Below, piece by piece: positions 1 to 8,265 of a DNA stretch of 64,000 nucleotides (position 1 is its first letter; each line of letters opens with the position of its first letter). The stretch comes from an uncultured Collinsella sp. (lineage in GTDB: Bacteria; Actinomycetota; Coriobacteriia; Coriobacteriales; Coriobacteriaceae): positions 1 to 64,000 of the forward strand of contig CAJLPX010000003.1 in the NCBI GenBank assembly GCA_905208635.1, written 5' to 3'. A model generated the notes under the pieces. It did no database searches. It had not been told where the DNA came from and was given only the letters and a program-made list of their open reading frames with translations. A program made the position numbers and the translations under genes.

Positions 1-2
1 CT

Positions 3-299
3 GCCGAGGGCATCGACGCCGAGGTCATCAACATGCACACCATCAAGCCCATCGACGCCGACCTGGTCGTCAAGAGCGCTACCAAGACCGGCCACGTCGT
101 GACCGTCGAGGAGCACTCCGTGATCGGTGGTCTGGGCAGTGCCGTTGCCGACGTCCTGTGCGAGCAGTGCCCGACACCGCTCAAGAAGATCGGTGTCAAC
201 GACACCTTCGGCGAGTCCGGCCCGGGTGCCGAGCTCTTGCACAAGTATGGCCTGGACGCCGCCAACATCGTGGCGATCACCAAGGAGTTCTTGGCATAA
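3..299 (+). CDS. Transketolase, C-terminal subunit (5' end missing)
   Basis: The reading frame enters the window open at base 3 and stops at 299. The 98 visible residues match the C-terminal (Rossmann-like) domain shared by transketolase, DXP synthase and the pyruvate dehydrogenase beta subunit: an NMHTIKPID stretch, then VTVEEHSVIGGLGSAV, then a short tail ending in ITKEFLA. The EEHSVIGGLG segment is the most diagnostic and is typical of the split transketolase in which the C-terminal half (about 310 residues) is its own gene. The expected role is two-carbon ketol transfer in the non-oxidative pentose phosphate pathway together with an N-terminal subunit upstream, outside the window. The product could also be annotated as 1-deoxyxylulose-5-phosphate synthase-like. 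A strong terminator follows. Confidence 0.85.
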   Translation, partial: AEGIDAEVINMHTIKPIDADLVVKSATKTGHVVTVEEHSVIGGLGSAVADVLCEQCPTPLKKIGVNDTFGESGPGAELLHKYGLDAANIVAITKEFLA

Positions 300-354
300 G
301 GCGGTCTGCTTTGGCCTTAACTTGAGAGCCGCTTGCGCATTGAGTAATGAATAA

Positions 355-398
355 GCCGGGGCGCTTTCCATGCGGAGGGCGCCCCGGCTTTGTGTTTG
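355..398 (+). terminator. Rho-independent terminator after transketolase
   Basis: A perfect 10-bp stem, GCCGGGGCGC at 355-364 and GCGCCCCGGC at 379-388, is followed by a T-rich tract. It lies 55 bp after the stop codon of the transketolase gene. Confidence 0.85.
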
Positions 399-399
399 G

Positions 400-600
400 A
401 GACGGCTGGGAAAGAAGTTAGAGAGGTTTTACGGTCGGGCCAGGGCGCAGTTGCGCAACGTTCAGCCCTAAACCCTAACAGCCAGAGGCGAATCGGAGAG
501 GATTTCGCCCTGATATACGTGAGTTTCCGCAGGTCAGAAAGAGGGAGTAAATTTCGGGGCTGGTACCCGCAGGCCAGGGCGTTGCGAGCTAAATCGGCGG
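400..600. other. Intergenic stretch without a supported gene
   Basis: About 330 bp lie between the transketolase terminator and the end of the leftward ABC operon. An open frame of 72 codons exists at 390-608, but it starts inside the terminator, has no ribosome binding site and resembles nothing I know. I see nothing functional here apart from the terminator hairpin at its right end. Confidence 0.4.
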
Positions 601-604
601 CGCG

Positions 605-636
605 ATAACAAGAAGGCGGGATTTACTCCCGCCTTC
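605..636 (-). terminator. Terminator of the sigma/ABC operon
   Basis: GAAGGCGGG (612-620) pairs with CCCGCCTTC (628-636). Read leftward, the hairpin is followed by TTGTT, a modest T tract, about 90 bp after the stop of the ABC permease gene. Confidence 0.5.
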
Positions 637-726
637 AGACAATCCACCTTCGCCCAGATGGTACGCAATCACTCGAAGGTTCGCCGATTCATGCATTCTT
701 GGCGGCAACGGCTCTGCTTGACATCA

Positions 727-1980
727 TCAGGCAACCTGATGGCGTTTGAACGTCCTTATCGCGAGAACAATGCCCGCCGCGAAAAGCAGGAGGTAGAAAG
801 CGCCGAGGAACACGGGGAGCTCGACCACGACAGGGCCTATGGCGTACGAGACCATGTCGAAGAGGTTCAAGGGGTTCAGTGCGTCGTAGGGGAACAGGTA
901 GATGATGTGGTTCGCGATGCTGCTCGTCATCGTCGGCACGAAGATCGGAATCAAGATGAGAGCGACGCCGACTGCGAGGATTCCCATAGGGCTGTCTACC
1001 TTGGCCGACAGCGCGAGCACTATCCCAAGGAGGGCGAGGGTTGCGAGATACCCGACGAGGCAGCATATGAGGGCGGCGGCTGACAGGCTTATGCCGTAGG
1101 TGCATGTGATGTTGCAGATCTGGATGGGTAGACCTGCGCCGTCGGCTCCGTAGAAGACGAGCGGTATTGCCAGGAAGACGAGTGTGAAGACCCAGTATAT
1201 GGCGCTTGCCGCGATCACAGAGGCCGCCGCCTTCGTGCGCCCGAGCCTTGATTTGCCGAACTTGGTGGACAGCAGGATGGCGTCGGTTTTGGCCCGGTAC
1301 TCCCCGTTGAACACCGATGCGCACGTTATCACGACTGCGAGCATCGCGAATATGAGGAACTGGGCGAGGTTGAGGAAGTCCGCCCACCCTCCTGCGTATC
1401 CGTACTCGATGGGCGTGTGCACACCTTGCGCCTTCTCGCTCCAGAACGCCCTCTCCTCGTCGTTGTACGAGAGGGCCCCGTTCGCGTGGGGCTCGGAGGC
1501 TATCTTCGAGCGGACTTGTCCGTAGAGGTCGACGGTGCCAGTCGTGTCGATAGTGGCTACCGCGGACACGGGCATCTGGTTGTCTTGCATCCAAGGGCTT
1601 GTCAGCAGCGCCATAAGGGAGCCGTTCTTCGCCCTGAACTCCCAGTACTCGTCCGCCTTTTCCCCGTAGGGCTTTCTGTCCATTCTGTACTCTTCCTTGA
1701 CCTCGCCGTCCGGACCGACGAACTCCTTGAACTCGCGGAGCGCCTCGGTGGCCTTCTTGTCGGTGATGGGGCCTGCGAGCGCTTCCGCGTTTGCCTTTAT
1801 CTGGGCGATGGCGGCAGTGCCCTCGAATTCGGTGCCCATCTCCTTGGGGTCGAGGGCGTGCTGGGACGTTATGTTGAAGAAGGCTATGAGCGCGACCAAC
1901 GCCAGGACGGCTGCTATGGAGACCTGCGAGACGCGTCTTGAGAGCATCTTTTTGAGCTCGTATCTGATGAGGCTACCCAC
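727..1980 (-). CDS. ABC transporter permease (ABC-2 type)
   Basis: This is a 417-residue membrane protein that pairs with the ATPase encoded just upstream. It opens with a short cytoplasmic segment (MGSLIRYELKKMLSRR) typical of ABC-2 permeases. A first membrane helix follows (about residues 20-40), then a large extracytoplasmic domain of about 170 residues, then five or six hydrophobic helices in the C-terminal half. The start is a GTG at 1980 that overlaps the ATPase stop by 8 bp, which implies translational coupling. Family knowledge suggests an exporter, possibly of a peptide or antimicrobial; the substrate cannot be read from the sequence. It is the last gene of a four-gene operon led by an ECF-like sigma factor. 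Confidence 0.8.
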   Translation of the reverse strand: MGSLIRYELKKMLSRRVSQVSIAAVLALVALIAFFNITSQHALDPKEMGTEFEGTAAIAQIKANAEALAGPITDKKATEALREFKEFVGPDGEVKEEYRMDRKPYGEKADEYWEFRAKNGSLMALLTSPWMQDNQMPVSAVATIDTTGTVDLYGQVRSKIASEPHANGALSYNDEERAFWSEKAQGVHTPIEYGYAGGWADFLNLAQFLIFAMLAVVITCASVFNGEYRAKTDAILLSTKFGKSRLGRTKAAASVIAASAIYWVFTLVFLAIPLVFYGADGAGLPIQICNITCTYGISLSAAALICCLVGYLATLALLGIVLALSAKVDSPMGILAVGVALILIPIFVPTMTSSIANHIIYLFPYDALNPLNLFDMVSYAIGPVVVELPVFLGAFYLLLFAAGIVLAIRTFKRHQVA

Positions 1981-2920
1981 GGCGCGCTCCTTTCCTGCGT
2001 GCGATTGCGTCCTGTCCCGCTTCCGCTTTCGTCCGCGAAACCGGCAGGTCCCCGGACTGATCCTGGAAGAGGTAGAGGTAGACGTCCTCCAGCGTCGGCT
2101 CCACGGCGCGCGCGCTCGGATGCGGACGCTGCTGCGCCACCACGCGAACGATGGCAGAGCCGTCCTGGGCGTAGTGGATGTTGCCCACCGTGAGCGCTGC
2201 CGACATGGCGTCTGCCTCCCTCGGGGTGACAGCGCACTCCCAGACGCATCCCCTGATGTCCCCTGTGATCTCGTCGACCGTGCCCGTCGTGATGATGCCG
2301 CCAGTGCGCATCACGAGGATCTCGTCGGCGATGTACTCCACGTCCGAGACGATGTGCGTGGAGAGGATGACGATCTTGTCTTGGGCGAGAGAGGATATGA
2401 GGTTGCGGAAGCGGACGCGCTCCTTGGGGTCGAGCCCTGCGGTGGGCTCGTCGAGCACGAGGACAGACGGGTCGTTAAGCACCGCCTGGGCGATGCCGAG
2501 CCGCTGCTTCATGCCGCCGGAGAAGGTCTTGACCTTCCGCTTTGCGGCCTCTGCGAGGCCGACAACGCCCAGGAGTTCGCGCGTACGCACTTTCGCCTGC
2601 TGCGTGGTGAGCCCCTTGAGCGATGCCAGGTACATCATGAAGTCGCAGGCCGTGAAATCCGGGTAGTAGCCGAAGTCCTGGGGCAGGTATCCGAGGCGTG
2701 CCCGATAGCCGTCGCCAAGCTGGTCTATGGGGGTGCCCCCGAACAGCACGCTTCCCGATGTCGGCCTCATGACGTCGCATATCATGCGCATGAGCGTGGT
2801 CTTGCCTGCGCCGTTGGCCCCGAGTAGGCCGTAGACGCCGGGCGTGAAGCTGAAGCTCACGCGATCGACAGCGATATGGCTGCCGAACTGTTTGGTGAGC
2901 CTGTCGAGCCTGAGTTCCAT
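1973..2920 (-). CDS. ABC transporter ATP-binding protein
   Basis: A 315-residue ATPase of the bacitracin/multidrug-export type. Walker A is GANGAGKT (residues 34-41), the signature is FSGGMKQR (133-140) and Walker B is VLVLDEP (153-159), with the switch histidine in STHIVSD. The last 80 residues form a C-terminal extension, common in this subfamily. It energises the permease encoded directly downstream (8-bp overlap). The gene lies 48 bp downstream of a membrane protein in the same operon. Start ATG 2920 is preceded by a weak purine-rich site. The substrate is unknown. Confidence 0.87.
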   Translation of the reverse strand: MELRLDRLTKQFGSHIAVDRVSFSFTPGVYGLLGANGAGKTTLMRMICDVMRPTSGSVLFGGTPIDQLGDGYRARLGYLPQDFGYYPDFTACDFMMYLASLKGLTTQQAKVRTRELLGVVGLAEAAKRKVKTFSGGMKQRLGIAQAVLNDPSVLVLDEPTAGLDPKERVRFRNLISSLAQDKIVILSTHIVSDVEYIADEILVMRTGGIITTGTVDEITGDIRGCVWECAVTPREADAMSAALTVGNIHYAQDGSAIVRVVAQQRPHPSARAVEPTLEDVYLYLFQDQSGDLPVSRTKAEAGQDAIARRKGARRG

Positions 2921-2968
2921 GTTCGTTCCTTGTCCTTCGTTCGATGTTGCAGATAAGCAGGAGGAGAG

Positions 2969-3754
2969 CTAGAGCGCCGCCTTTGACAGGTGTGGCGAGA
3001 GGCCGCCCGAGACGCAGCGCATGAGCCTTGACGCCTCCAGGGCGGCGAGCGCCATGGAGGCCATGAGCGCCGCGACCCATACGGCGAGAGACGCACCCTC
3101 GTACCAGAGGGGGAACGTCGCGCTCAGCAGCCAGAGCGCCGCGAGTACGGACATCGCGGGAGCGACGCTGGCGACGAGCGAGTTGCCCGGCAGACGGCGC
3201 GCCGCATAGAAGCAGGTGGCACACGAGCAGAAGAACGGCGTGCATGCGTACAGCAGTACGCGAAGTGCGTCGATCCCCGCGAGCGTTGGCACTGCCGCAA
3301 CGGCGAGCGTAATCCAAAGCACGTCGGCCAGGCCGAAAAGCAAAAGCCTGCTCGCCAACACTTGCACGCAGCTGAACCGGCACGAGTACTCCATCTCGCA
3401 GACGCGGGTCTCGAAGCTCTTGAATACCGATGGTGCCGCTATGGCAACCGAGAGGGCCGATGCCGCCATGACGACGATGGGGCTTCCCGAGTGCGGGCCG
3501 ATCTCACCGACGAGAACGAGCATGCATGCCAGAAGCGCGATCTGGAGCATCCATGCCCAGGGACGCACGAACCGAACCTGGCTCGCGACGAACCGCCAGA
3601 GCGGGATGTAATCCGCCTCCCTCGCGCCTCCGCAGGCGCGAGCCGCCTCTGCTTCCACGAGCAGCAAGGTGCGCTTGCGCGCCGAAGCGTTGGGGGATGC
3701 CGCGTCAGCGGCGTAGTAGCTCCTCAGCGCATCCTTTAGCTTCGAGTCATTCAT
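2969..3754 (-). CDS. Operon membrane protein, possible anti-sigma or transporter accessory factor
   Basis: A 261-residue protein with a charged N-terminus of about 60 residues followed by about six hydrophobic helices. It begins MNDSKLKDALRSYYAAD and overlaps the stop of the sigma factor gene by 8 bp, so the two are probably translated together. I do not recognise a named domain. Proteins of this build sit between a sigma-70-like factor and an ABC exporter in many Coriobacteria and Firmicutes. Position next to the sigma factor makes a membrane anti-sigma role possible, but no ZAS-type Cys/His motif is visible. It could equally be an extra transporter subunit. Confidence 0.7.
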   Translation of the reverse strand: MNDSKLKDALRSYYAADAASPNASARKRTLLLVEAEAARACGGAREADYIPLWRFVASQVRFVRPWAWMLQIALLACMLVLVGEIGPHSGSPIVVMAASALSVAIAAPSVFKSFETRVCEMEYSCRFSCVQVLASRLLLFGLADVLWITLAVAAVPTLAGIDALRVLLYACTPFFCSCATCFYAARRLPGNSLVASVAPAMSVLAALWLLSATFPLWYEGASLAVWVAALMASMALAALEASRLMRCVSGGLSPHLSKAAL

Positions 3755-4283
3755 GGCCTTCTCCCATCAGTTCCTTGAGCCTGCCGAGCGCGCGCCGCTC
3801 GATTCGATAGAGGGCGAACCTCGACTTCCCCGTCACGGAGGAGATGTCGGACATAGGCAGGTCCTGGCCGTAGCGCAGCTCGATGACCTCGCGCTCCTCT
3901 TCCGTAAGGCGGGCGAGGGCATCCGCCATGATCAGCCGTCCGTCCATGTCAGCATGCCGCGCGTCAGGAATTGCCGGCGCATCGTCTTCGTCCAAGGCGC
4001 CAACCGGTCTCTGGCCTCGGTAGAAGTCGGCACAGACATTGCGCGCGCAGGTGTAGAGATACGCGAGGGGCTTTCCATGCTCGGCGTATAGCGCATCGCT
4101 CCGCGCGAGTCGAAGGAACACCTCCTGCGTCACGTCTTGGGCATCCTCTTTCGAGGGGAGCCTTCGCGCGCAGTAGCGGTATATCTCGTCGTAGTGCTCC
4201 TCTGCGAAGCGCCCTGCCAAAGAGTCGTTCTTGCGGCCTGACGCGTCCGCCCTGCCGTTGCTGCCGTATGGAAAGCCTTGCAT
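3747..4283 (-). CDS. ECF-like RNA polymerase sigma factor
   Basis: A 178-residue sigma-70 family protein with only regions 2 and 4. Region 2 is seen in FAEEHYDEIYRYCARRL and QDVTQEVFLRL (about residues 27-60), followed by YLYTCARNVCADFYR. Region 4 is seen in LTEEEREVIELRYGQDL and the helix-turn-helix MSDISSVTGKSRFALY (about residues 125-165). It is the first gene of the leftward operon with the membrane protein and ABC exporter, which suggests a cell-envelope or antimicrobial stress response. Start ATG 4283 follows an AGGAGGTGAG site. No matching ECF promoter is obvious upstream. Confidence 0.82.
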   Translation of the reverse strand: MQGFPYGSNGRADASGRKNDSLAGRFAEEHYDEIYRYCARRLPSKEDAQDVTQEVFLRLARSDALYAEHGKPLAYLYTCARNVCADFYRGQRPVGALDEDDAPAIPDARHADMDGRLIMADALARLTEEEREVIELRYGQDLPMSDISSVTGKSRFALYRIERRALGRLKELMGEGHE

Positions 4284-4462
4284 TCTCTTCCCTCACCTCC
4301 TATAGGGCATAACGTAGTTTGGCGCTGGGATGTGCGCGGAATTTGATATTTACGTCCCATGCAATGGAGGAAAACCACAGCCAGCGATGCTCGGTGAGTG
4401 GCGGATATGCGAGGGGGTGGCAGGCGGAAAGGAAGCTTATTCGCTTTCCCAAACCGCTCTGG

Positions 4463-4600
4463 TCATTTGAACGAGACGCGCCGGAGACCGTAACCGTCCC
4501 GAGTCATCTTCCCCGACTTGAGGTTCTCCTGTGCGTCCTGCCACGCCTTGATGGCAGCGTCAGGCTTCTGGGCTCCCTTTGCCTTCGGGTCGATGCGCAG
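4463..4600 (-). pseudogene. Possible remnant of an unidentified gene (C-terminal fragment)
   Basis: A leftward open stretch of about 45 codons, from RIDPKAKGAQ to the stop after RRVSFK, has the composition of a real protein tail (AAIKAWQDAQENLKSGKMTR). It has no start codon or ribosome binding site of its own in the meaningful part. It abuts a second gene fragment on the other strand near 4605. I cannot name the parent; a recombinase or mobile-element protein tail is only a guess. Confidence 0.3.
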
Positions 4601-4610
4601 AGCGCCAGAC

Positions 4611-4796
4611 GGGCTTATCAAGGAAACCGGCCTGCTATACGTCGGCGTCACGCGCGCTCGAAAGGCGGTATATGCCTCCGCTTCGATGCAGCGCAGGACA
4701 AAGTTGGGGGACTATCAGGCCACCTGCTCCTCTTGTCTAATGTCTATTCCGGGTATTGCGCCTGTGAGCTGGGCGGTGATGGATACGGAGAGCTGA
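4611..4796 (+). pseudogene. Remnant of a UvrD/PcrA-type helicase C-terminus
   Basis: The rightward frame contains ETGLLYVGVTRARKAVYAS, a clear match to helicase motif VI of UvrD/PcrA/Rep enzymes (pattern E.RLLYVAVTRA). A weaker similarity to the segment that follows it in the family is CSSCLMSIPG, where PSRFL..IP is usual. Nothing upstream in this frame resembles the rest of a helicase, so this is a fragment of about 60 codons left by a deletion or rearrangement. It lies between the sigma operon and the Abi gene, in a 540-bp stretch with no intact gene. Confidence 0.5.
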
Positions 4797-4821
4797 CTTC
4801 TGGTGCTACGAGACGTGTCCG

Positions 4822-5751
4822 CTATGGCCGTGAGAGCCGGTCAGCGGTCCTGCCCATAACCTCGCTGAGCATGTCCAGGCCGTTCTTCAGCTCGCCCTGC
4901 TTGGAGAAGTAGTCCCCGTGCGCCATGAATCGTCTGCGCAGGGCTCGGAGCTGCCCGGCGGCGTCCCCTCTTGCGTTCTCGCTCTTGGCTATGTGCATGT
5001 AGCAGAGGGCGAGGGCAGTGAAGTCGTGGACGATGGGCGCTCTCTTGGTGAGTGACACGAGCTCGCGGTCGATCCCCAGCTCCTCGACCGCCATGTGTCC
5101 AGGATCCCCGTACTTCTCGACGAGCCCGCGGGTGTATGAGGACCCTCCCAGCCCGGCGAGGCTCCTCTCGGTGTGGTTGGGGTCTATCCCGTCGAGCGAA
5201 TCCGATGCAAGGTGCAGAATGGAGGCTAGAGCGGAGATGACGGTCTCGGCGTCCTGGGCGGCCAGGTCTCCGGACAGGCCCATGACCGTCGGGGCTTTCG
5301 ACCGAACGGAGTCGAGATCGACCCTCTTCTCGAGTACCCTGGCCTTTCTCTCGCGCTCGGAATTGAAGAAGGGCGCCATGAGCTCGTAGGGGTCGTCTCC
5401 CGCGTCCATGGTCATCCTGTTGAGCTCGACCTTCATGTAGTGCTCGATGTCGAGTGTGAGGGAGAGGACTGTCTCGCGAAGGTGGTGGTCGAGCCTCGTG
5501 AGCTCGGCGAGGTGGGCGAAGTCGAGGTTGATGTAGGAGCCGAAGTGCTCCGAGTCGGGGTTGGTGTAGCGGGAGAAACACTTCGCGAACGCCTTCACCT
5601 TGAAGAAGAAGTAGCTCTCCCGCAGTAAGCGCTCAGCCTTCCGCTCGTCTGTCAGCTCGAAGCGGACCCCTCGGTCCTTGAGGTGGCGGACTTGCTGGGC
5701 GGCCCCGATGAGTGGCCGTTCCCTTGTTGTGGCGGTGCCGGAATCTCCCAT
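4822..5751 (-). CDS. Abi family protein (Abi_2 / AbiD-AbiF-like, HEPN)
   Basis: A 309-residue protein of the Abi_2 family. The N-terminal half carries the typical order: a start with QQVRHLKDRGV, then LRESYFFFKVKAF, then the long helical segment FAHLAELTRLDHHLRETVLSLTLDIEHYMK cut here as FAHLAELTRLDHHLRE and LTLDIEHYMK. Near the C-terminus, RRFMAH gives the HEPN R-x4-H pattern (R273, H278), the presumed RNase site. Members are abortive-infection phage-defence proteins or toxins. It stands alone, beside gene remnants and with no evident partner, which suits a defence or accessory gene. Start ATG 5751 is chosen because MGDSGTATTRERP precedes the conserved part; an internal start is possible. 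Confidence 0.78.
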   Translation of the reverse strand: MGDSGTATTRERPLIGAAQQVRHLKDRGVRFELTDERKAERLLRESYFFFKVKAFAKCFSRYTNPDSEHFGSYINLDFAHLAELTRLDHHLRETVLSLTLDIEHYMKVELNRMTMDAGDDPYELMAPFFNSERERKARVLEKRVDLDSVRSKAPTVMGLSGDLAAQDAETVISALASILHLASDSLDGIDPNHTERSLAGLGGSSYTRGLVEKYGDPGHMAVEELGIDRELVSLTKRAPIVHDFTALALCYMHIAKSENARGDAAGQLRALRRRFMAHGDYFSKQGELKNGLDMLSEVMGRTADRLSRP

Positions 5752-5756
5752 ATCGG

Positions 5757-5806
5757 CTCCAAAAGATAAGAAAAATGCGGCTGAAGGTACAGGTACCCGC
5801 AGCCGC
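5757..5806 (-). terminator. Hairpin with T tract in the abi leader
   Basis: GCGGCT (5777-5782) pairs with AGCCGC (5801-5806). On the minus strand the stem is followed by ATTTTTCTTATCTTTT, ending just before the abi start. It looks like a terminator or attenuator inside the abi leader. There is no leftward gene immediately upstream for it to terminate. Confidence 0.4.
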
Positions 5807-6002
5807 TAAAAGCCCTAGAGCCTTTCACAATAACTGAAGTATACCCGATTGAGGCGGACGGGGGAGGTGTTCGGATGAAGTTGATATTCAAGGGGGCCGA
5901 CGGGAATCCAAGGCGCGCCATGCTTCTTATGTGCAGCAAGGGCAATCCTGCTAAAATGTAAAGCGCTCATGTAGTTTAAACGCACGACGATAAGGAGCAC
6001 CA

Positions 6003-7223
6003 GTGGGTAACCACTTCCGTACCTCCGGTGCGGGCGATGATGCCCCCAAGACGCAGACGGGCGTCCAGGGCAGTCGTTTCGCCACTCCGGATTCAGAGGG
6101 CCAGCCTGTTGCTCAGGCCCCCGCTCAGCCGGCAGATCAGGCACAGCCGGCATCCGATCCCTTTGCCTACAATCCCACCAGCGATGTCGCGCTTTCCGGC
6201 ACGGCGGGTTTTGAGCCCGTTCAGGCCGTGACCGCTCGCGTGGAGCAGCCTCAGGCTGGCGCCGCCACGCCGCAGCCTACCATGGCCGGCATTCCCGACC
6301 CCATGGCCCCTGCGACGCCGGTTCCTCAGCCTGCGCAGTCCGGTCTCTTTGCCGCTATTCCCGATCCCACGCAGCCTGCTGCCCCGGTGGTCGAGAGCGA
6401 TCAGGCCGCCGAGGTCGCAAGCCTCGATAACGCGCTCAACAACCCCGATTTTACGTCGGTGTTTGCGCCCATCGATCCGCAAGCCAGCCGCAAGAAGATG
6501 GCCAAGCAGGCCGGTGTCGAGCCCGTCATCCTTATGGAGCATGTCACCAAGATCTATCCGGCACAGCCCAACAAGCCTGCACTCGACGACATCAACATCG
6601 AGATCTATCCGGGCGAGTTCGTCTTCCTGGTCGGTCATTCCGGCTCGGGTAAGACCACGCTGCTGTCGACGCTCAACCGCGACGTCAAGCCGACGAGCGG
6701 CCGCATCTTGGTTGCCGGTCAGGACCTCATGAAGATCAAGAACCGCAAGGTTCCGTTCCTGCGCCGCCAGATTGGCGCCGTGTTCCAGGACTTTAAGCTT
6801 CTGCCGCAAAAGACCGCCTACGAAAACGTGGCGTTTGCCCTGCAGTGCATCGGCAAGCCCAAGGGCGTCATTCGCAGCCAGGTGCCGGAGGTGCTGCGTC
6901 TGGTCGGTCTGGCCGATCAGATGGACTCGCTGCCCGACCAGCTTTCCGGTGGCGAGCAGCAGCGCGTCGCCGTCGCCCGCGCTATGGTCAACCGTCCGCC
7001 GCTGCTGATCTGCGACGAGCCCACGGGTAACCTCGACCCGGCGATCTCGCTGGGCATCATGAAGCTGCTCGAGCGTATTAACCGCACCGGCACCACCGTG
7101 ATCGTCGCCACGCACGACCGCGAGATGGTCGATAGCATGCACCGTCGCGTGATCGCCCTCGAGGGCGGCCACGTTATCCGCGACCAGGAGAGGGGAGGTT
7201 ACGGCAACTATGGCACCAACTAA
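6003..7223 (+). CDS. ftsE: Cell division ATP-binding protein FtsE with long N-terminal extension
   Basis: The ABC ATPase domain starts near residue 172 (VILMEHVTKIYP). Walker A is GHSGSGKT (211-218), the signature LSGGEQQR (314-321) and Walker B ends in CDEPTGNLD (about 337-345). FtsE with FtsX forms a membrane complex that activates peptidoglycan hydrolases at division. Usual FtsE proteins are about 230 residues; this one has 406 because of roughly 170 extra N-terminal residues rich in Pro, Gln and Ala without a recognisable domain. The GTG start at 6003 follows AAGGAG by five bases, and no closer start with a good site is visible before the ATPase domain. It overlaps ftsX by 14 bp. Confidence 0.93.
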   Translation: MGNHFRTSGAGDDAPKTQTGVQGSRFATPDSEGQPVAQAPAQPADQAQPASDPFAYNPTSDVALSGTAGFEPVQAVTARVEQPQAGAATPQPTMAGIPDPMAPATPVPQPAQSGLFAAIPDPTQPAAPVVESDQAAEVASLDNALNNPDFTSVFAPIDPQASRKKMAKQAGVEPVILMEHVTKIYPAQPNKPALDDINIEIYPGEFVFLVGHSGSGKTTLLSTLNRDVKPTSGRILVAGQDLMKIKNRKVPFLRRQIGAVFQDFKLLPQKTAYENVAFALQCIGKPKGVIRSQVPEVLRLVGLADQMDSLPDQLSGGEQQRVAVARAMVNRPPLLICDEPTGNLDPAISLGIMKLLERINRTGTTVIVATHDREMVDSMHRRVIALEGGHVIRDQERGGYGNYGTN

Positions 7224-8130
7224 CGTGGGCTACTCCTTCAAAGAGGCAATCAGTCACTTCTTCCGTAACTGGACTACCTCGCTCGGCGCCGTCATCACGA
7301 TCTTCCTTTCGCTGTTTATCATCGGCCTGTTCATCATGGGCTCCGCGATGCTGAACTCCGTGATCGGCACCGTCGAGGATCAGGTTGTCATCAACGCGTT
7401 CATTAGCGATGACGCCGATCAGGCCGATGTTCAGGCTTTTGAGGCCGAGCTTAAGACGTGGAATAACGTCAAGTCCGTGACCTATAAGGACAAGGACGAC
7501 GCGCTGGCCGAGTATACGAGCAAGATGTCGGGCAACGCCGACGCCACCATGAGCGCGCTCGATGGCCAGAACCCGCTGCCGGCTTCGTTTGCAATTGAGA
7601 TGGACGATCCGTCCAAGGTCGAGAGCACGGCCCAGAAGCTCAAGAAGAACGCCGACTTCCAGAAGATCGCGGATGACGGCGACGTCAACGCGAGCGTGCT
7701 GTACGGCCAAGAGGAAGTGAGCCGCCTGTTCCAGGTGACCAACTACATCCGCATCGCCGCCGTGGTGCTCGTTGGCCTTTTGACCTTTATCGCATTCATC
7801 TTCATCAACAACACGATTCGCCTGTCCATCACGGCGCGTCGTCGTGAGATTGCGATTATGCGTCTGGTCGGCGCCAGCAACGGCTTCATTCGCGGCCCGT
7901 TTATCACCGAGGGCGTACTGCAGGCCATTTTGGGCTCGCTGCTTTCCATCGGCGTTCTGGAGCTGCTGCGCAATCTGATGATTCCGCGTTTGCAGGAGAG
8001 CATCGGCTGGATGTCGTTTGCCCTGCCGATGCAGTACTACCTGGTGACCTATGCTGCGCTGATTCTGGTCGGCGTGATTATCGGTCTCTTTGGTTCCGCC
8101 ATCGCCATGCGCCGCTACCTGCGCGTGTAG
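7210..8130 (+). CDS. ftsX: Cell division protein FtsX
   Basis: A 306-residue permease-like protein with a short cytoplasmic start (MAPTNVGYSFKEAISHFFRN) and a first membrane helix at about 25-50. An extracytoplasmic domain of about 130 residues follows, then three helices in the C-terminal half containing TARRREIAIMRLVGAS, a FtsX/MacB hallmark. It is the membrane partner of FtsE, whose gene it overlaps by 14 bp. The extracytoplasmic domain normally binds a murein hydrolase or its adaptor. A terminator follows at 8156. Confidence 0.93.
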   Translation: MAPTNVGYSFKEAISHFFRNWTTSLGAVITIFLSLFIIGLFIMGSAMLNSVIGTVEDQVVINAFISDDADQADVQAFEAELKTWNNVKSVTYKDKDDALAEYTSKMSGNADATMSALDGQNPLPASFAIEMDDPSKVESTAQKLKKNADFQKIADDGDVNASVLYGQEEVSRLFQVTNYIRIAAVVLVGLLTFIAFIFINNTIRLSITARRREIAIMRLVGASNGFIRGPFITEGVLQAILGSLLSIGVLELLRNLMIPRLQESIGWMSFALPMQYYLVTYAALILVGVIIGLFGSAIAMRRYLRV

Positions 8131-8155
8131 GCATGCCTGGAATTCATCCCTTCCA

Positions 8156-8188
8156 ACGGGTCGTCTCTTATGGGGCGGCCCGTTTTTT
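8156..8188 (+). terminator. Terminator of ftsEX
   Basis: ACGGGTCG (8156-8163) pairs, with one G-T wobble, with CGGCCCGT (8176-8183) and runs into TTTTTT. Confidence 0.8.
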
Positions 8189-8265
8189 GATCTCTAGGGG
8201 ACGGCAGGAAAGCGAATCATTTGGGTAGACTCTTTGGAGTTCGTCATCGATAGCAAGGAGGCGCC

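Noticed and set aside
390..608. 72-codon frame after the transketolase gene
   Set aside because: It begins inside a terminator, has no ribosome binding site and no recognisable similarity.
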